From NCBI RefSeq assembly GCF_002019645.1, contig NZ_KV917374.1, forward strand, positions 2,864,696-2,928,695: a stretch of 64,000 bases of DNA, in the 5' to 3' direction. The stretch's first letter is position 1. Each line of letters starts with the position of its first letter. The stretch is from Litchfieldia alkalitelluris (lineage in GTDB: Bacteria > Bacillota > Bacilli > Bacillales > Bacillaceae_L). The notes beneath the pieces are model-generated. The model was given only the letters and a program-made list of their open reading frames with translations. It did not search any database and was not told the DNA's origin. A program made the translations under genes and the position numbers. Of this stretch, positions 8,822 through 18,652 are shown piece after piece.

Positions 8822-8852
8822 GATTTAGCATTTTAGATGGAGGAGTATAGAC

Positions 8853-9413
8853 TTGATAAAAGTATTAGCAATTACTGGCTACAAGCCTTTTGAACTAGGA
8901 TTATTTGATCCGAAAAATCCAGGTATTACTTTCATAAAGAAAGCAATTGAAAAGAAATTACTATTTTTGTTAGAAGAGGGTTTAGAATGGGTTATTATTA
9001 GTGGACAACTTGGTGTTGAATTGTGGGCAGCAGAAGTTGTGATGGACTTGCAAATAGACCACCCAAACTTAAAATTTGCAGTCATAACACCTTTTTTAGA
9101 CCAAGAAGAAAAATGGAATGAAGTTAATAAAGAATTGTATGAATTTGTGTTATCTCAAGCAGATTATACTAATAGTATTACTAATAAGAAATATGAAAGT
9201 CCGGCACAGTTTCGGCTGAAAAATAAATTTTTTATCGATAAGAGCGATGGCATGCTTATTGTCTATGACGAGGAAACTGAGGGAAGTCCAAAGTTTATTT
9301 ACAATCAAGCACGAAATGAAGTTGATCATTCCAATTATCAATTGTTTATTATAAATGCTTATGATCTGCAGATGATTGCAGAAGAAGAACAATACTCAAA
9401 CAATAACTTTTAA
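8853..9413 (+). CDS. ypsA: YpsA, SLOG-fold protein
   Basis: This 186-residue protein opens with [18 protein letters not shown] and contains [16 protein letters not shown], the nucleotide-binding SLOG (DprA-like) pattern of YpsA, a protein linked to cell division in Gram-positive bacteria. The start is TTG with GGAGGAG about 9 bases upstream. gpsB follows, as in B. subtilis. Biochemical activity is not established from sequence. Confidence 0.9.
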   Translation: MIKVLAITGYKPFELGLFDPKNPGITFIKKAIEKKLLFLLEEGLEWVIISGQLGVELWAAEVVMDLQIDHPNLKFAVITPFLDQEEKWNEVNKELYEFVLSQADYTNSITNKKYESPAQFRLKNKFFIDKSDGMLIVYDEETEGSPKFIYNQARNEVDHSNYQLFIINAYDLQMIAEEEQYSNNNF

Positions 9414-9558
9414 TCAAACAGGCTAGTTAGTTTGCGTTATAAAATGTGTACCTTTGGAATGATTTAGATTTTTACTACATAAAGATAAAATTGACAATAC
9501 GAGAAATATTTGAAAAAATAGACTAAGAACAATGGGGAAAGTGTATCGAGGTGATTAC

Positions 9559-9858
9559 ATGCAATCTGATAAAATTAAATTATCATCAAAGGATATTTTA
9601 GAAAAAGAATTTAAAACTGGCTTAAAAGGTTATAAGCAAGTAGATGTAGACAAGTATTTAGATGTAATTATTAAGGATTATGAAGCTTTTCAACAGCTTG
9701 TTGAGGAATTACGTCAAGAAAATTATCGTTTAAAAAAACAGTTAGACGAGTCACATAAAAAACAACCAACTCAGCAAACGGGCACAACAAACTTTGATAT
9801 CTTAAAAAGACTCTCTAATTTAGAAAAACATGTATTTGGAAGTAAGTTATTTGATTAA
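9559..9858 (+). CDS. gpsB: GpsB cell-division/growth regulator
   Basis: This DivIVA-like cytoplasmic protein of 99 residues coordinates cell-wall synthases at the septum. The N-terminal [28 protein letters not shown] is the family lipid/partner-binding domain. A coiled coil follows ([22 protein letters not shown]), then a linker and a C-terminal trimer-type helix ([16 protein letters not shown]). Nine in-frame codons lie upstream, but GAGGTGA just before the ATG at 9559 fixes the start. It sits between ypsA and rnpB, as in relatives. Confidence 0.95.
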   Translation: MQSDKIKLSSKDILEKEFKTGLKGYKQVDVDKYLDVIIKDYEAFQQLVEELRQENYRLKKQLDESHKKQPTQQTGTTNFDILKRLSNLEKHVFGSKLFD

Positions 9859-9933
9859 ATTGAGATGAGATCTGAACAAATAGTGAAAAAACTTGCTAAT
9901 TATTTGGTTTTTTAATATAATAATTAGTGCATC

Positions 9934-10334
9934 ATTAATAACGTTCGGGTAATCGCTACAGTTTTACTGTAGAGGAAAGTCCATGCTCGCACAATCTGAG
10001 ATGATTGTAGTGTTCGTGCCTAGCGAAACAATAAGCTGGGGTAGCTCGTTTATGAGTTAACGGCAAGGAAAAAGCCTAAGTTCTTTATGGATAAGGCTTG
10101 AATACTTTGAAAGTGCCACAGTGACGTAGTCTTATAAGAAATTATAAGAGTGGAACGAGGTAAACCCCTCGAGCGAGAAACCCAAATAATGGTAGGGGCA
10201 CCTTCTCTAAGGAAATGAACAATGAGAAGGACAGAATTGTTCTGTAGATAGATGATTACCACCGGAGTACGAGATAGTCATATCGATTGTAGTACAAAGG
10301 AACAAAACATGGCTTACAGAACGTTATTAATGGA
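9934..10334 (+). ncRNA. rnpB: RNase P RNA, Bacillus type B
   Basis: The RNA matures tRNA 5' ends with protein RnpA. The 5' part CGTTCGGGTAATCGCT, the core GAGGAAAGTCCATGCTCGC, an internal GAGCGAGAAACCC block and a 3' CATGGCTTACAGAACGTT agree with B. subtilis rnpB. The ends (TTAATAACGTTC and GAACGTTATTAA) pair to close the molecule. Ends are given to about 5 bases. Its place after gpsB and before ypsC is conserved. Confidence 0.95.
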
Positions 10335-10353
10335 AAGAATTATTTTTAAATTC

Positions 10354-10385
10354 AAGCTCTCCAGTTTAATGGGGAGCTTTTATTA
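10354..10385 (+). terminator. rnpB terminator
   Basis: AAGCTCTCC and GGGGAGCTTTT form a stem around an 8-base loop and run into a short T stretch. Confidence 0.75.
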
Positions 10386-10515
10386 ATATACTAAGAAGAA
10401 AAGACGCCTTATAACTCCAAATATGATTCCGAGTAACTCAGAAGGTATGGTAGTGGAAGGCTGTTGTTCATGAAGAAACAAAATAAAAACTTATAAAGAT
10501 AGTTAGGTGAAAACA

Positions 10516-11658
10516 ATGGGAAAAGTAACACTTATAGCTACTGCTGCAATGGGCATTGAAGCAGTTGTTGCGAAGGAAGTTAAAGATCTAGGCTATGATT
10601 GCACTGTTGAAAATGGAAAAATAACCTTTGTTGCTGATGAAAAGGCAATATGTAGGTCAAATCTTTGGCTTCGAACAGCTGATCGAATAAAGCTGAAAAT
10701 CGGTGAATTCAAGGCAACAACTTTTGATGAATTATTCGAAAAAACTAAGGCATTGAATTGGGGGCAATATATTCCCGAAGATGCCGAATTTCCAGTTATC
10801 GGAAAATCTGTGAAATCAACTTTGTTTAGTGTTTCTGATTGTCAAAGTATTGTGAAAAAAGCAGTAGTTGATAGTTTGCAAAAACATTATCGAAAAACAG
10901 GTTGGTTTGAAGAAACAGGACCACTATTTAGAATTGAAGTAGCATTACATAAAGATATTGCAACATTAACCATTGATACTAGTGGGGTTGGTTTACATAA
11001 AAGAGGGTACCGTGCAGGCCAAGGGGAAGCTCCTCTTAAGGAAACATTAGCGGCGACTTTAATTAAATTAACTAATTGGACACCGGACAAGCCTTTCGTT
11101 GATCCATTTTGTGGATCAGGTACCATTCCAATTGAGGCTGCATTAATAGGGCAAAATATCGCCCCAGGTTTTAATAGGGATTTTGTATCAGAAAGATGGA
11201 ATTGGATTGACAAGTCAATCTGGCAAGAAGCTAGACAAGAGGTAGAAGACTTAGCTAATTATGATCAACCTCTTGACATTCAAGGATTTGATATTGATCA
11301 TCGAATGATCAATATAGCTACAAATAATGCTGAAGAAGCTGGGTTCGCTGATATAATTAAGTTTAAGCAAATGCAGGTAAGTGATTTTACAACAAATAAA
11401 CCATATGGTGTTATTGTAGGCAACCCACCATATGGTGAACGGATAGGTGAGAAGAGGGAAGTTGAAAACATGTATAAGGCAATGGGTAAAGCCTTTGCGC
11501 CTCATGATACATGGTCCATATATATGCTAACATCACATCCTGAATTCGAAAAGTTATACGGTAAGCCGGCAACAAAGAAAAGAAAGCTATTTAATGGGTT
11601 CATTAGGACGGATTATTATCAATATTGGGGGAAGCGACCTCCGAGAAACGTTGAATAA
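10516..11658 (+). CDS. ypsC: YpsC, THUMP-domain RNA guanine methyltransferase (RlmL/RlmK-like)
   Basis: This 380-residue SAM-dependent methyltransferase probably acts on 23S rRNA. An N-terminal ferredoxin-like/THUMP region (about 1-165) is followed by the DPFCGSGTIPIEAA SAM motif and the catalytic NPPYG in VIVGNPPYGERIG, which marks N2-guanine methylases. AGGTGA precedes the ATG at 10516; an upstream GTG at 10507 is less likely. Order after rnpB is as in B. subtilis. Confidence 0.9.
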   Translation: MGKVTLIATAAMGIEAVVAKEVKDLGYDCTVENGKITFVADEKAICRSNLWLRTADRIKLKIGEFKATTFDELFEKTKALNWGQYIPEDAEFPVIGKSVKSTLFSVSDCQSIVKKAVVDSLQKHYRKTGWFEETGPLFRIEVALHKDIATLTIDTSGVGLHKRGYRAGQGEAPLKETLAATLIKLTNWTPDKPFVDPFCGSGTIPIEAALIGQNIAPGFNRDFVSERWNWIDKSIWQEARQEVEDLANYDQPLDIQGFDIDHRMINIATNNAEEAGFADIIKFKQMQVSDFTTNKPYGVIVGNPPYGERIGEKREVENMYKAMGKAFAPHDTWSIYMLTSHPEFEKLYGKPATKKRKLFNGFIRTDYYQYWGKRPPRNVE

Positions 11659-11675
11659 ATTAATTTTAGGCGAAT

Positions 11676-11855
11676 CTAAATACTTGGTACAAAAACATTA
11701 CTAGGCGCATATTCGCCGGGAACTATGATTATTGGATGGGATTGCTCTAAAAAATAATACGAGGTATAAAAAATTGGTGGATACTGTAACCAGTAATAAC
11801 TAGATAGAGGGTCATATTGACTTGAAAAGTTCATGTTAGGATAATACAAATTCAT
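11676..11855 (-). CDS. 59-residue Tyr/Pro-rich small protein, possibly a coat protein
   Basis: On the minus strand AAGGAGAG precedes an ATG opening a frame of 59 codons: MNLYYPNMNFSSQYDPLSSY, then YWLQYPPIFYTSYYFLEQS, ending VFVPSI. Tyr makes up about a fifth of the protein, with many Pro and Ser residues. This resembles small coat or crust proteins of spores, but no family is recognised. It converges on ypsC. The good ribosome site and biased composition make it likely real. Confidence 0.6.
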   Translation of the reverse strand: MNLYYPNMNFSSQYDPLSSYYWLQYPPIFYTSYYFLEQSHPIIIVPGEYAPSNVFVPSI

Positions 11856-11941
11856 CTCTCCTTATATCTTATATTCTTGTAAATTATATGCACATGACAA
11901 CCAGTTGTTTTGGGCATAAATGAAAATGTTTACTTACTCTA

Positions 11942-12170
11942 TGTGGAATGAGTGGAGAGCCACTTAACTCCTGCGGGATGAAGCAATTAAGTGAAACCCG
12001 CAGGAGCCCCTGTGACGGGAGGCTCAAGGACGTCCACGGTTTCCCGCGAGTGGATCAAAGCGACGAGGAGGCTCACTGGGCCGCCCCGCGGAATGCAGGT
12101 GGATCGCAGCTCATGGAACTCTCCATCCTTAGTTATTTTCAGGGTAGACTTTTATGTAAACGATTATCTA
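11942..12170 (+). repeat. Divergent element A with internal partial duplication, followed by motif L
   Basis: TGTGGAATGAG at 11942 and CTCATGGAACTC ending at 12122 mark an A element of about 181 bp, some 45 bp longer than usual. Around 12015-12075 a GGAGGCTCA/GTGGATC segment occurs twice. Motif L (TTTTCAGGGTAGAC) follows at about 12132. Two overlapping open frames here are by-products. Confidence 0.85.
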
Positions 12171-12342
12171 GCATCATAGAATCTAAAAGTTTCTGCTCAT
12201 CTGGATGAAGTGAACCGTAGCTGTCGGAACCCGTCTACATAAGTAAGTTTTTTGAGGATTGCCATGAATAAATTATTTCACCCTACATAAAATGTCTATT
12301 GTGGGTTACATAAACCTCTAAAGATAAGTAGGAGTGAGAATT

Positions 12343-12516
12343 ATGAATCATTATGAATTCGATAAAATTTCAAAAGCTCTGCAAGTCTCCAATCAAGCAC
12401 TTCAAGAAGAAGGAATTGAAAATGAACTTGTTCAACAAGCTCAGGATGAACTTTTGCAGGCACTATCACATGCAACATCTGTTGAAAAAGATTATCTGGT
12501 TCAAATAAATAAGTAA
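12343..12516 (+). CDS. Small helical protein, function unknown
   Basis: This 57-residue acidic protein is MNHYEFDKISKALQVSNQAL... and is predicted all-helical. GGAGTGAG (12331-12338) precedes the ATG at 12343; an upstream GTG at 12334 overlaps that site and is rejected. It is a single gene with its own terminator, in front of ypvA. No family is recognised with confidence. Confidence 0.7.
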   Translation: MNHYEFDKISKALQVSNQALQEEGIENELVQQAQDELLQALSHATSVEKDYLVQINK

Positions 12517-12536
12517 AACAAACATTTCTTAAAAAA

Positions 12537-12563
12537 ACTTGGCCTGAAGCCAGGTTTTTTTAT
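12537..12563 (+). terminator. Rho-independent terminator
   Basis: ACTTGGC/AGCCAGGT stem (one wobble) with loop CTGA is followed by TTTTTTTATTTTT. Confidence 0.85.
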
Positions 12564-12641
12564 TTTTAGTTTGACTACAGAGACTATGTGTTTGATAATA
12601 ATAAATTAGTGTGTTGATTATAGGCTGGAGGAAATGAAATT

Positions 12642-14594
12642 ATGATTCGAGAGAAGTTACCCTTTCAAATATCTAAAACTGACAATTTTTTTGATAAAAT
12701 GAATGAATGGATCGGCGATGTATTCTACGACATTCTCCCTGAGAAAGGCTATGAATTACGTGACGAGCAGATTTTTATGGCTTTTCAACTTGAACGTGCA
12801 TTCAAGGATAAGGAAATTGTCTTTGCTGAGGCCGGAGTAGGTACTGGGAAAACATTTGTATATTTGCTATATGCTATTTGTTATGCAAGGTATACTGGCA
12901 AACCTGCGATCATCTCCTGTGCAGATGAATCGTTAATTGAACAATTAGTCAAAAAAGAAGGAGACATTGCCAAGCTTTCAGAAGCACTTGGGTTGAATGT
13001 AGATGTTCGTTTAGCTAAATCACAAGATCAATACCTATGTCTTCAGAAGCTAGATAAGGCCATTGAAGTTCATGATTCTGACGTATTTCTTAATATCCAT
13101 GGTGATTTACCTGAATTTGTGAACGAATCTTCAACTTTACAGAAATTTTACCATTACGGTGACCGAAAAGAGTATCCTAATGTGTCTGATCAAGAATGGG
13201 AGCATGTTGGGTGGGATACTTTTCAAGATTGCTTTTCTTGCCCTGTAAGACACCGATGTGGACAAACATTATCAAGGGATTTTTATCGGAAGGCTAGTGA
13301 TTTGATCATCTGTTCACATGACTTTTATATGGAGCATGTATGGACTATTGATGCTCGGAAAAGAGAAGGTCAATTGCCACTGTTACCTGAGAGTAGTTGT
13401 GTCGTATTTGATGAGGGGCATTTATTAGAGTATTCTGCTCAAAAGGCTCTAACTTACAGAGTGAATGAATCAATTCTAGAAACGCTTCTTAGTAGAGTAT
13501 TAGAAAATGATATAAGAGAAGAATTTGCTTTACTTATAGAAGATACACTTGAACAAAATAATCTATTTTTTGATCTCCTACGTAGTCATTCTATTTCAGT
13601 ACAAGGTTCTAATCGTATGGATGTAATTGGTACAGATAAGTTAACTCAAGCGATTAAGACATTACATAAGCAGTTAGTAGGAATCGGGGAAGGGCTTGTT
13701 TTTGAAAGCCAACTATATACAATAGACCATTATGAATTAAACATTGTTGACGAATATATTGACCAAATGGAATATTCATTAAGTCTTCTCCTTAAAGAAG
13801 AAGATGTTATTACATGGGTTGAGTCGAATGGAAATGCAAGACATACCCTTGTAATCATGCCGAGAGCAGTTGAGGAGATTTTACGAGAGAAGGTATTTAC
13901 TAAGAACATTCCATTTATTTTTTCATCTGCGACACTATCTGAGAATAACTCGTTTGACTATATCTCCACTAGCCTTGGAATAAAGAAATATCAATCATTT
14001 TCGGTTGCCTCTCCTTTTGATTATGATGAGCAAATGAAAATCTATTTTCCTAAGGTTTCTGAAGGTGATGAAGAATTTTCTGCAAAATTGGAGATTACAT
14101 TACAACAGCTTTCAAAAACTAATGGAAGAGCACTTATTTTATTTAACTCCAAAGAAGAATTAGAGCAGTTTAAATTAAGTGTTAAAGATCATTCTTCATA
14201 TCAATTTTTATTTGAAGGAGAACAAGAAATTAGTAAATTGGTTTCACTCTTTCAAAATAACGAAGAAAGTATTTTGTGTTCGGTGCATCTATGGGAAGGT
14301 CTAGACATTCCAGGGCCTTCTCTCTCAAATGTCATTATTTGGTCTATACCATTTCCACCGAATGATCCAGTATTCCAAGCAAAAAGAAAAAATGTCGAAG
14401 AGTCATTTTTAGAGGTTGATGTACCATATATGCTACTTAGGTTAAGACAGGGAGTAGGAAGATTAATACGTACACATGAGGATCAAGGTATTATAACGAT
14501 TTTTGGATCGGATAATCTAGATCAGTTAGTTTATGAAAAAATCATCAATGTTCTTCCTACGAAAGTATCCGATTTGAATGGAGAAGGATTTTAA
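12642..14594 (+). CDS. ypvA: YpvA, DinG/XPD-family ATP-dependent helicase
   Basis: This superfamily 2 helicase of 650 residues probably unwinds 5'-3' during repair. Visible are Walker A AEAGVGTGKT (62-71), Walker B DEGH in CVVFDEGHLLE, SSAT in PFIFSSATLSE, and a C-terminal QGVGRLIRTHEDQG motif. Cysteines in YLCLQKL and CFSCPVRHRC (four in all) suit the Fe-S cluster of XPD/DinG enzymes. TGGAGGAAA precedes the ATG. ypwA follows after 49 bases in the same direction. Confidence 0.92.
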   Translation: MIREKLPFQISKTDNFFDKMNEWIGDVFYDILPEKGYELRDEQIFMAFQLERAFKDKEIVFAEAGVGTGKTFVYLLYAICYARYTGKPAIISCADESLIEQLVKKEGDIAKLSEALGLNVDVRLAKSQDQYLCLQKLDKAIEVHDSDVFLNIHGDLPEFVNESSTLQKFYHYGDRKEYPNVSDQEWEHVGWDTFQDCFSCPVRHRCGQTLSRDFYRKASDLIICSHDFYMEHVWTIDARKREGQLPLLPESSCVVFDEGHLLEYSAQKALTYRVNESILETLLSRVLENDIREEFALLIEDTLEQNNLFFDLLRSHSISVQGSNRMDVIGTDKLTQAIKTLHKQLVGIGEGLVFESQLYTIDHYELNIVDEYIDQMEYSLSLLLKEEDVITWVESNGNARHTLVIMPRAVEEILREKVFTKNIPFIFSSATLSENNSFDYISTSLGIKKYQSFSVASPFDYDEQMKIYFPKVSEGDEEFSAKLEITLQQLSKTNGRALILFNSKEELEQFKLSVKDHSSYQFLFEGEQEISKLVSLFQNNEESILCSVHLWEGLDIPGPSLSNVIIWSIPFPPNDPVFQAKRKNVEESFLEVDVPYMLLRLRQGVGRLIRTHEDQGIITIFGSDNLDQLVYEKIINVLPTKVSDLNGEGF

Positions 14595-14643
14595 GAATCT
14601 TTGCAGAAAAGTGTAAGTAGATAAATCGAAATGGGGGATTTGA

Positions 14644-16161
14644 ATGTCAGTTGATATAAAAAAGGCAGAAAAACAATTTTTAGATTATGTCAAAAAAATG
14701 ACCAGTTATAATGAAGCTATTGGCTTGATGTATTGGGATTTACGCACAGGAGCACCTAAAAAAGGGGTTGAACAGCGTTCAGAGGTCATTGGACTACTTT
14801 CTTCCGAAGTGTTTAAAATGTCTACATCTGAAGAAATGGCTGCTTATATTGCAAAGCTATCACCGTATTTGAATAGTGATGAAATTACTAGTGTCACTTC
14901 GAAAACATTAGAAGAATGTAAAAAAGATTACGACCGTAATAAAAAGATCCCACAAGAGGAATATAAGGAGTATGTGATTCTTCAATCAAAAGCAGAGTCA
15001 GTTTGGGAAGAGGCAAAATCACAAAATGATTTTCCGCTATTTCAACCTTATTTGGAAAAACTTGTTGAGTTCAATAAACGTTTTATTGAATATTGGGGAT
15101 ATGAAGGGAATAAATATAATACACTGCTAGATATGTATGAGCCTGGTGTAACTGTGGATGTTCTAGATCAAGTGTTTGATCAACTAAGAAAGAGTATTGT
15201 CCCTTTAGTTCAACAAATTGCAAATTCAGAGCATAAACCGGAAACTGGATTTTTATTTAACTCCTTTTCTAAAGATAAACAGCGACAATTGAGTTTAGAG
15301 CTGTTAAAAGGCTTGGGGTACAATTTTGATGCAGGACGCCTTGATGAAACTGTTCATCCTTTTGCTACTGGACTTAACCCTGGGGATGTTCGTATAACAA
15401 CCAACTATGATGAACAAGATTTCAGAACTGCCGTATTTGGAACCATTCATGAATGTGGACATGCTATCTATGAACAAAATATAGCAGAAGAGTTAATTGG
15501 GACCTTACTTTGCACAGGGACATCCATGGGGATTCATGAATCACAGTCATTATTTTATGAGAACTTCATTGGAAGAAGCTTTTCATTCTGGAAGCAAAAC
15601 TACGATCTTTTAAAAAGCTATTCTAATGGTCAATTTGATGATATCACTGTGAATGAATTCTATCGTGCAATTAACGAATCGAAACCTTCACTGATTCGGA
15701 TTGAAGCAGATGAACTTACATACCCACTACATGTAATGGTTCGTTATGAAATTGAAAAAGGATTATTTAATGGGGAGATTGAGGTAAAAGATCTACCTGA
15801 AATATGGAACCAAAAATATGAGGAATACCTAGGGATTAAGCCTGAAAGTAACGCCAAGGGAGTTCTTCAGGATGTTCATTGGTCTGGGGGAAGTTTTGGT
15901 TATTTTCCATCATATGCATTAGGATATATATATGCTGCACAGATAAAGCAAGCAATGTTAAAAGATATTCCAAACTTTGATCAATTACTTGAAGAAGGTG
16001 AGCTTTTAACCATTCGTAATTGGCTAACAGAAAAGGTACATCGTTTTGGTAAGTCCAAGAAACCTCTGGAGATTTTACAAGATGTAACAGGGGAAGGTCT
16101 AAATGCAGAACACCTTATTTCTTACTTGAAAGAAAAATATCAAAACATATATCAACTATAA
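14644..16161 (+). CDS. ypwA: YpwA, M32-family metallocarboxypeptidase
   Basis: This zinc carboxypeptidase of 505 residues is of the thermostable carboxypeptidase 1 type and is cytoplasmic. The HEXXH zinc motif is H269-ECG-H273 in GTIHECGHAIYEQ, with the third-ligand region IHESQSLFYENFIG about 30 residues later. The family segment HPFATGLNPGDVRITTNYDE is intact. Length is as in B. subtilis YpwA. GGGGGA precedes the ATG. Confidence 0.95.
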   Translation: MSVDIKKAEKQFLDYVKKMTSYNEAIGLMYWDLRTGAPKKGVEQRSEVIGLLSSEVFKMSTSEEMAAYIAKLSPYLNSDEITSVTSKTLEECKKDYDRNKKIPQEEYKEYVILQSKAESVWEEAKSQNDFPLFQPYLEKLVEFNKRFIEYWGYEGNKYNTLLDMYEPGVTVDVLDQVFDQLRKSIVPLVQQIANSEHKPETGFLFNSFSKDKQRQLSLELLKGLGYNFDAGRLDETVHPFATGLNPGDVRITTNYDEQDFRTAVFGTIHECGHAIYEQNIAEELIGTLLCTGTSMGIHESQSLFYENFIGRSFSFWKQNYDLLKSYSNGQFDDITVNEFYRAINESKPSLIRIEADELTYPLHVMVRYEIEKGLFNGEIEVKDLPEIWNQKYEEYLGIKPESNAKGVLQDVHWSGGSFGYFPSYALGYIYAAQIKQAMLKDIPNFDQLLEEGELLTIRNWLTEKVHRFGKSKKPLEILQDVTGEGLNAEHLISYLKEKYQNIYQL

Positions 16162-16165
16162 AATG

Positions 16166-16194
16166 AGGAGCAGAGAAATCTCTGCTCCTTTTTA
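16166..16194 (+). terminator. ypwA terminator
   Basis: AGGAGCAGAGA and TCTCTGCTCCT form a perfect 11-bp stem with a 2-base loop, then TTTTAGTT. Confidence 0.85.
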
Positions 16195-16242
16195 GTTCTA
16201 ACAAAGTAAAAACTGTCAGTTTATACTAACAGCTTTTACTGC

Positions 16243-17892
16243 TTACAATAAATTATTAAATCCTTTTGACCCTGGTGGTGCATTCTGAATCATATCTATA
16301 AACGGTATTGTATACGCTACTAAAATAAGAACGATCACAATTCCAACCCAAAGCTTCCAGTTTTCCAAAATCATAGGAGTTGCATGTGCTGCTTCTTCTA
16401 CTTCACCGATAGGAAATTCTGTTTCACCTTTAGGAGCAAAGAAAGAAAGATTTATAACTATTATAATGATTAAAATGATACCAATGAAAAGAATCGTACC
16501 ACCTACAGCTTGAGCAATTTGATAGGGAATCCAATCAATTGCCTGTGCAGAATCATTATACGTAGAGAAAGCAGATCGTCTTGGTGCTCCTAGTAGGCCG
16601 GCGAAATGCATGGCTGAAGACATAAACGTCATACCAACCACCCAAACAATGGTTTGAACAATGGCCAATTTATTCATAGCTTTAGTCATGACTCTTCCTG
16701 TTAGATGAGGGATTAACCAATAAGCTATCCCGAAAAACGTAAGTAGGACCGTAGTAGCTACTGTTAAATGAAAATGTCCTGTTACCCAGATGGTATTGTG
16801 GACCACTTGATTCAATTGGTGTGAAGCATTAATAATTCCGCCTGCTCCAGCTGGGATAAAAATGAGCATCCCCATAAAAGGAGCAAAAAATCTTGCATCT
16901 CCCCAAGGGAGCTTTCTAAACCAACCAAAAAGTCCTGTTGCTCCTTTAGAACGGCCATATAACTCAAAGGTTGCAAACATTGAGAAAGCAGTCATTAAAG
17001 ATGGAATAATTACTAAAAAGGTTAAGATAACCTGTAAATATTTCCAAGAAGGGGCGATACCAGGTTCAGTTAACTGATGGTGAAAGCCAACAGGAATTGA
17101 GAATAATAAGAACAATACAAATGACAGTCTTGCTAAAGAATCAGAAAAGATTTTTCCACCTATTATTTTTGGAATAATAACATACCATGCCATGTAAGCG
17201 GGTAATAGCCAGAAATATACTAACGGGTGCCCAAAATACCAAAATAATGTACGACTAATCAATACATCGATTGTATCAACTAAACCTAAGGACCACGGAA
17301 TATATTGAATTAAAACTGTAGCAGCGACTCCAAGTGTTGCAATTAACCATAATATCATAGTTAAGATCGCCATATAGCTTAATAAAGGTGTAACTTTGCC
17401 GGGATTTTGTTTCTTCCATTTTGCAAAATGAGCAAACATAGCAAAGCCACTTATCCAACTTCCTACCACCACAAGTGCTAACCCAATGTAAAATGTAGGG
17501 TGAGCCATTAAAGGAGCATAGAAAGTATATAATACTGAAGCTTTACCAGTTAAAATGGCACCTGCGGTTAAAGAAGTACCAAAGGTCATAAACCAGAATC
17601 CAACCCAACCCCATGTTCTCACTTTATCTGATAAAGTCCCAGATGTTTTACTTAAGCCTGCGAAAAGAAAACCAATAATAAAGAAAGTAGTTAGTACAAG
17701 TCCTAAAAGGACACCATGAACAGTAAGTAATTGATAATAGCCAATCCCAGCAGGGAGAATGAATTTACCAGAACGGACTAGAGTTTGCAAAAGTCCAGCA
17801 GTGCCTCCAAGTAATAAAGCGATAAAGGCAACATATATGTGTGCCATTGCTAATTTTCCATCCATCTTCGCAACAACATCTGTTTTCATCAT
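16243..17892 (-). CDS. cbaA: ba3-type cytochrome c oxidase subunit I
   Basis: This is the haem-copper oxidase catalytic subunit, 549 residues, reducing oxygen to water and pumping protons across the membrane. A haem-ligand histidine lies in LTVHGVLLGLVL. The CuB/tyrosine helix is WYFGHPLVYFWLLPAY, GFHHQLTEPG supplies the CuB histidines, and the haem-ligand pair is in WVTGHFHLTVATT. About 13 membrane helices are expected. Its ATG overlaps the subunit II stop (ATGA), indicating translational coupling. The short subunit II and separate IIa protein mark the ba3 (B) class. Confidence 0.95.
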   Translation of the reverse strand: MMKTDVVAKMDGKLAMAHIYVAFIALLLGGTAGLLQTLVRSGKFILPAGIGYYQLLTVHGVLLGLVLTTFFIIGFLFAGLSKTSGTLSDKVRTWGWVGFWFMTFGTSLTAGAILTGKASVLYTFYAPLMAHPTFYIGLALVVVGSWISGFAMFAHFAKWKKQNPGKVTPLLSYMAILTMILWLIATLGVAATVLIQYIPWSLGLVDTIDVLISRTLFWYFGHPLVYFWLLPAYMAWYVIIPKIIGGKIFSDSLARLSFVLFLLFSIPVGFHHQLTEPGIAPSWKYLQVILTFLVIIPSLMTAFSMFATFELYGRSKGATGLFGWFRKLPWGDARFFAPFMGMLIFIPAGAGGIINASHQLNQVVHNTIWVTGHFHLTVATTVLLTFFGIAYWLIPHLTGRVMTKAMNKLAIVQTIVWVVGMTFMSSAMHFAGLLGAPRRSAFSTYNDSAQAIDWIPYQIAQAVGGTILFIGIILIIIIVINLSFFAPKGETEFPIGEVEEAAHATPMILENWKLWVGIVIVLILVAYTIPFIDMIQNAPPGSKGFNNLL

Positions 17893-18362
17893 TGTTCAAT
17901 CACCTCAATTCTTGCATTCATTAAATGATGTCCTGCTCCACAATATTCATTACAGAGAATAAGAAATTCGCCGGTTTCATCAAATGTTTGCGTGTATTTA
18001 CTTATATAACCAGGTTCAACCATCATATTCACATTCGTTCCAGCGATTTGAAATCCATGAACAACATCAGTTGTTGCGACGATGAACTTTACTTCCGCTC
18101 CTTTTGGAACAGTAATTGTGTTTGGTGTGAAAGCAAAAGCGCTTGTAACAATGACGACTTCATACTGATTTTCTCCAACTTTTTTTACTCCAGGATTATC
18201 GAAAGGCGCTGTTTCATGCACTTTCTCAGGATCAATAGTCTGTATATTACTGGCTGGCTGATGCCCCATGGCAAACGCACCTATTCCTACAGTTGTTAAA
18301 AATACGATTAACATTCCGATACCAAAAAATAGCCATATTTTTTCAAATTTATGTATGTGCAT
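17889..18362 (-). CDS. cbaB: ba3-type cytochrome c oxidase subunit II
   Basis: This 157-residue subunit has one N-terminal membrane anchor (11-32) and an external cupredoxin domain. CuA ligands are H102, C137, E139 (backbone), C141, H145 and M148 in VVHGFQIAG and LCNEYCGAGHHLM. It accepts electrons from cytochrome c. It is the second gene of the operon IIa-II-I. Confidence 0.95.
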   Translation of the reverse strand: MHIHKFEKIWLFFGIGMLIVFLTTVGIGAFAMGHQPASNIQTIDPEKVHETAPFDNPGVKKVGENQYEVVIVTSAFAFTPNTITVPKGAEVKFIVATTDVVHGFQIAGTNVNMMVEPGYISKYTQTFDETGEFLILCNEYCGAGHHLMNARIEVIEQ

Positions 18363-18417
18363 GGCTCTTCCCCCTATAAAATTAATTAATTGGTTAATAA
18401 TAGATACAAAGGCTAAA

Positions 18418-18573
18418 TTACAGTCGATCTAAAAAAAGAAAATAGACTCCAACCCATGTTACGATTAAGAAAAACCCAAGTAAAAATACAGATGCTAAAG
18501 TACCTTTTAATGAAGATCGATCTTCAACTTTTGACTTTAATTTTTTTACTTGATTTACCTCTACTTTTGGCAT
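18418..18573 (-). CDS. Cytochrome c oxidase subunit IIa (small subunit)
   Basis: This 51-residue protein MPKVEVNQVKKLKSKVEDRS has a single membrane helix (ASVFLLGFFLIVTWVGVYFLF), as expected for the IIa subunit that completes ba3 oxidases. An upstream in-frame ATG at 18735 would add 54 residues of poor character. AAAGGGGGC lies 12 bases before the ATG at 18573, so the short form is preferred. It is first in the operon, 55 bases before cbaB. Confidence 0.85.
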   Translation of the reverse strand: MPKVEVNQVKKLKSKVEDRSSLKGTLASVFLLGFFLIVTWVGVYFLFLDRL

Positions 18574-18652
18574 TTCTTTTAAGCCCCCTTTGTTATTAAT
18601 TCCAGTGGATACATTTTCATCATACAAAACTATTTTTTTAATAAAACACCGT

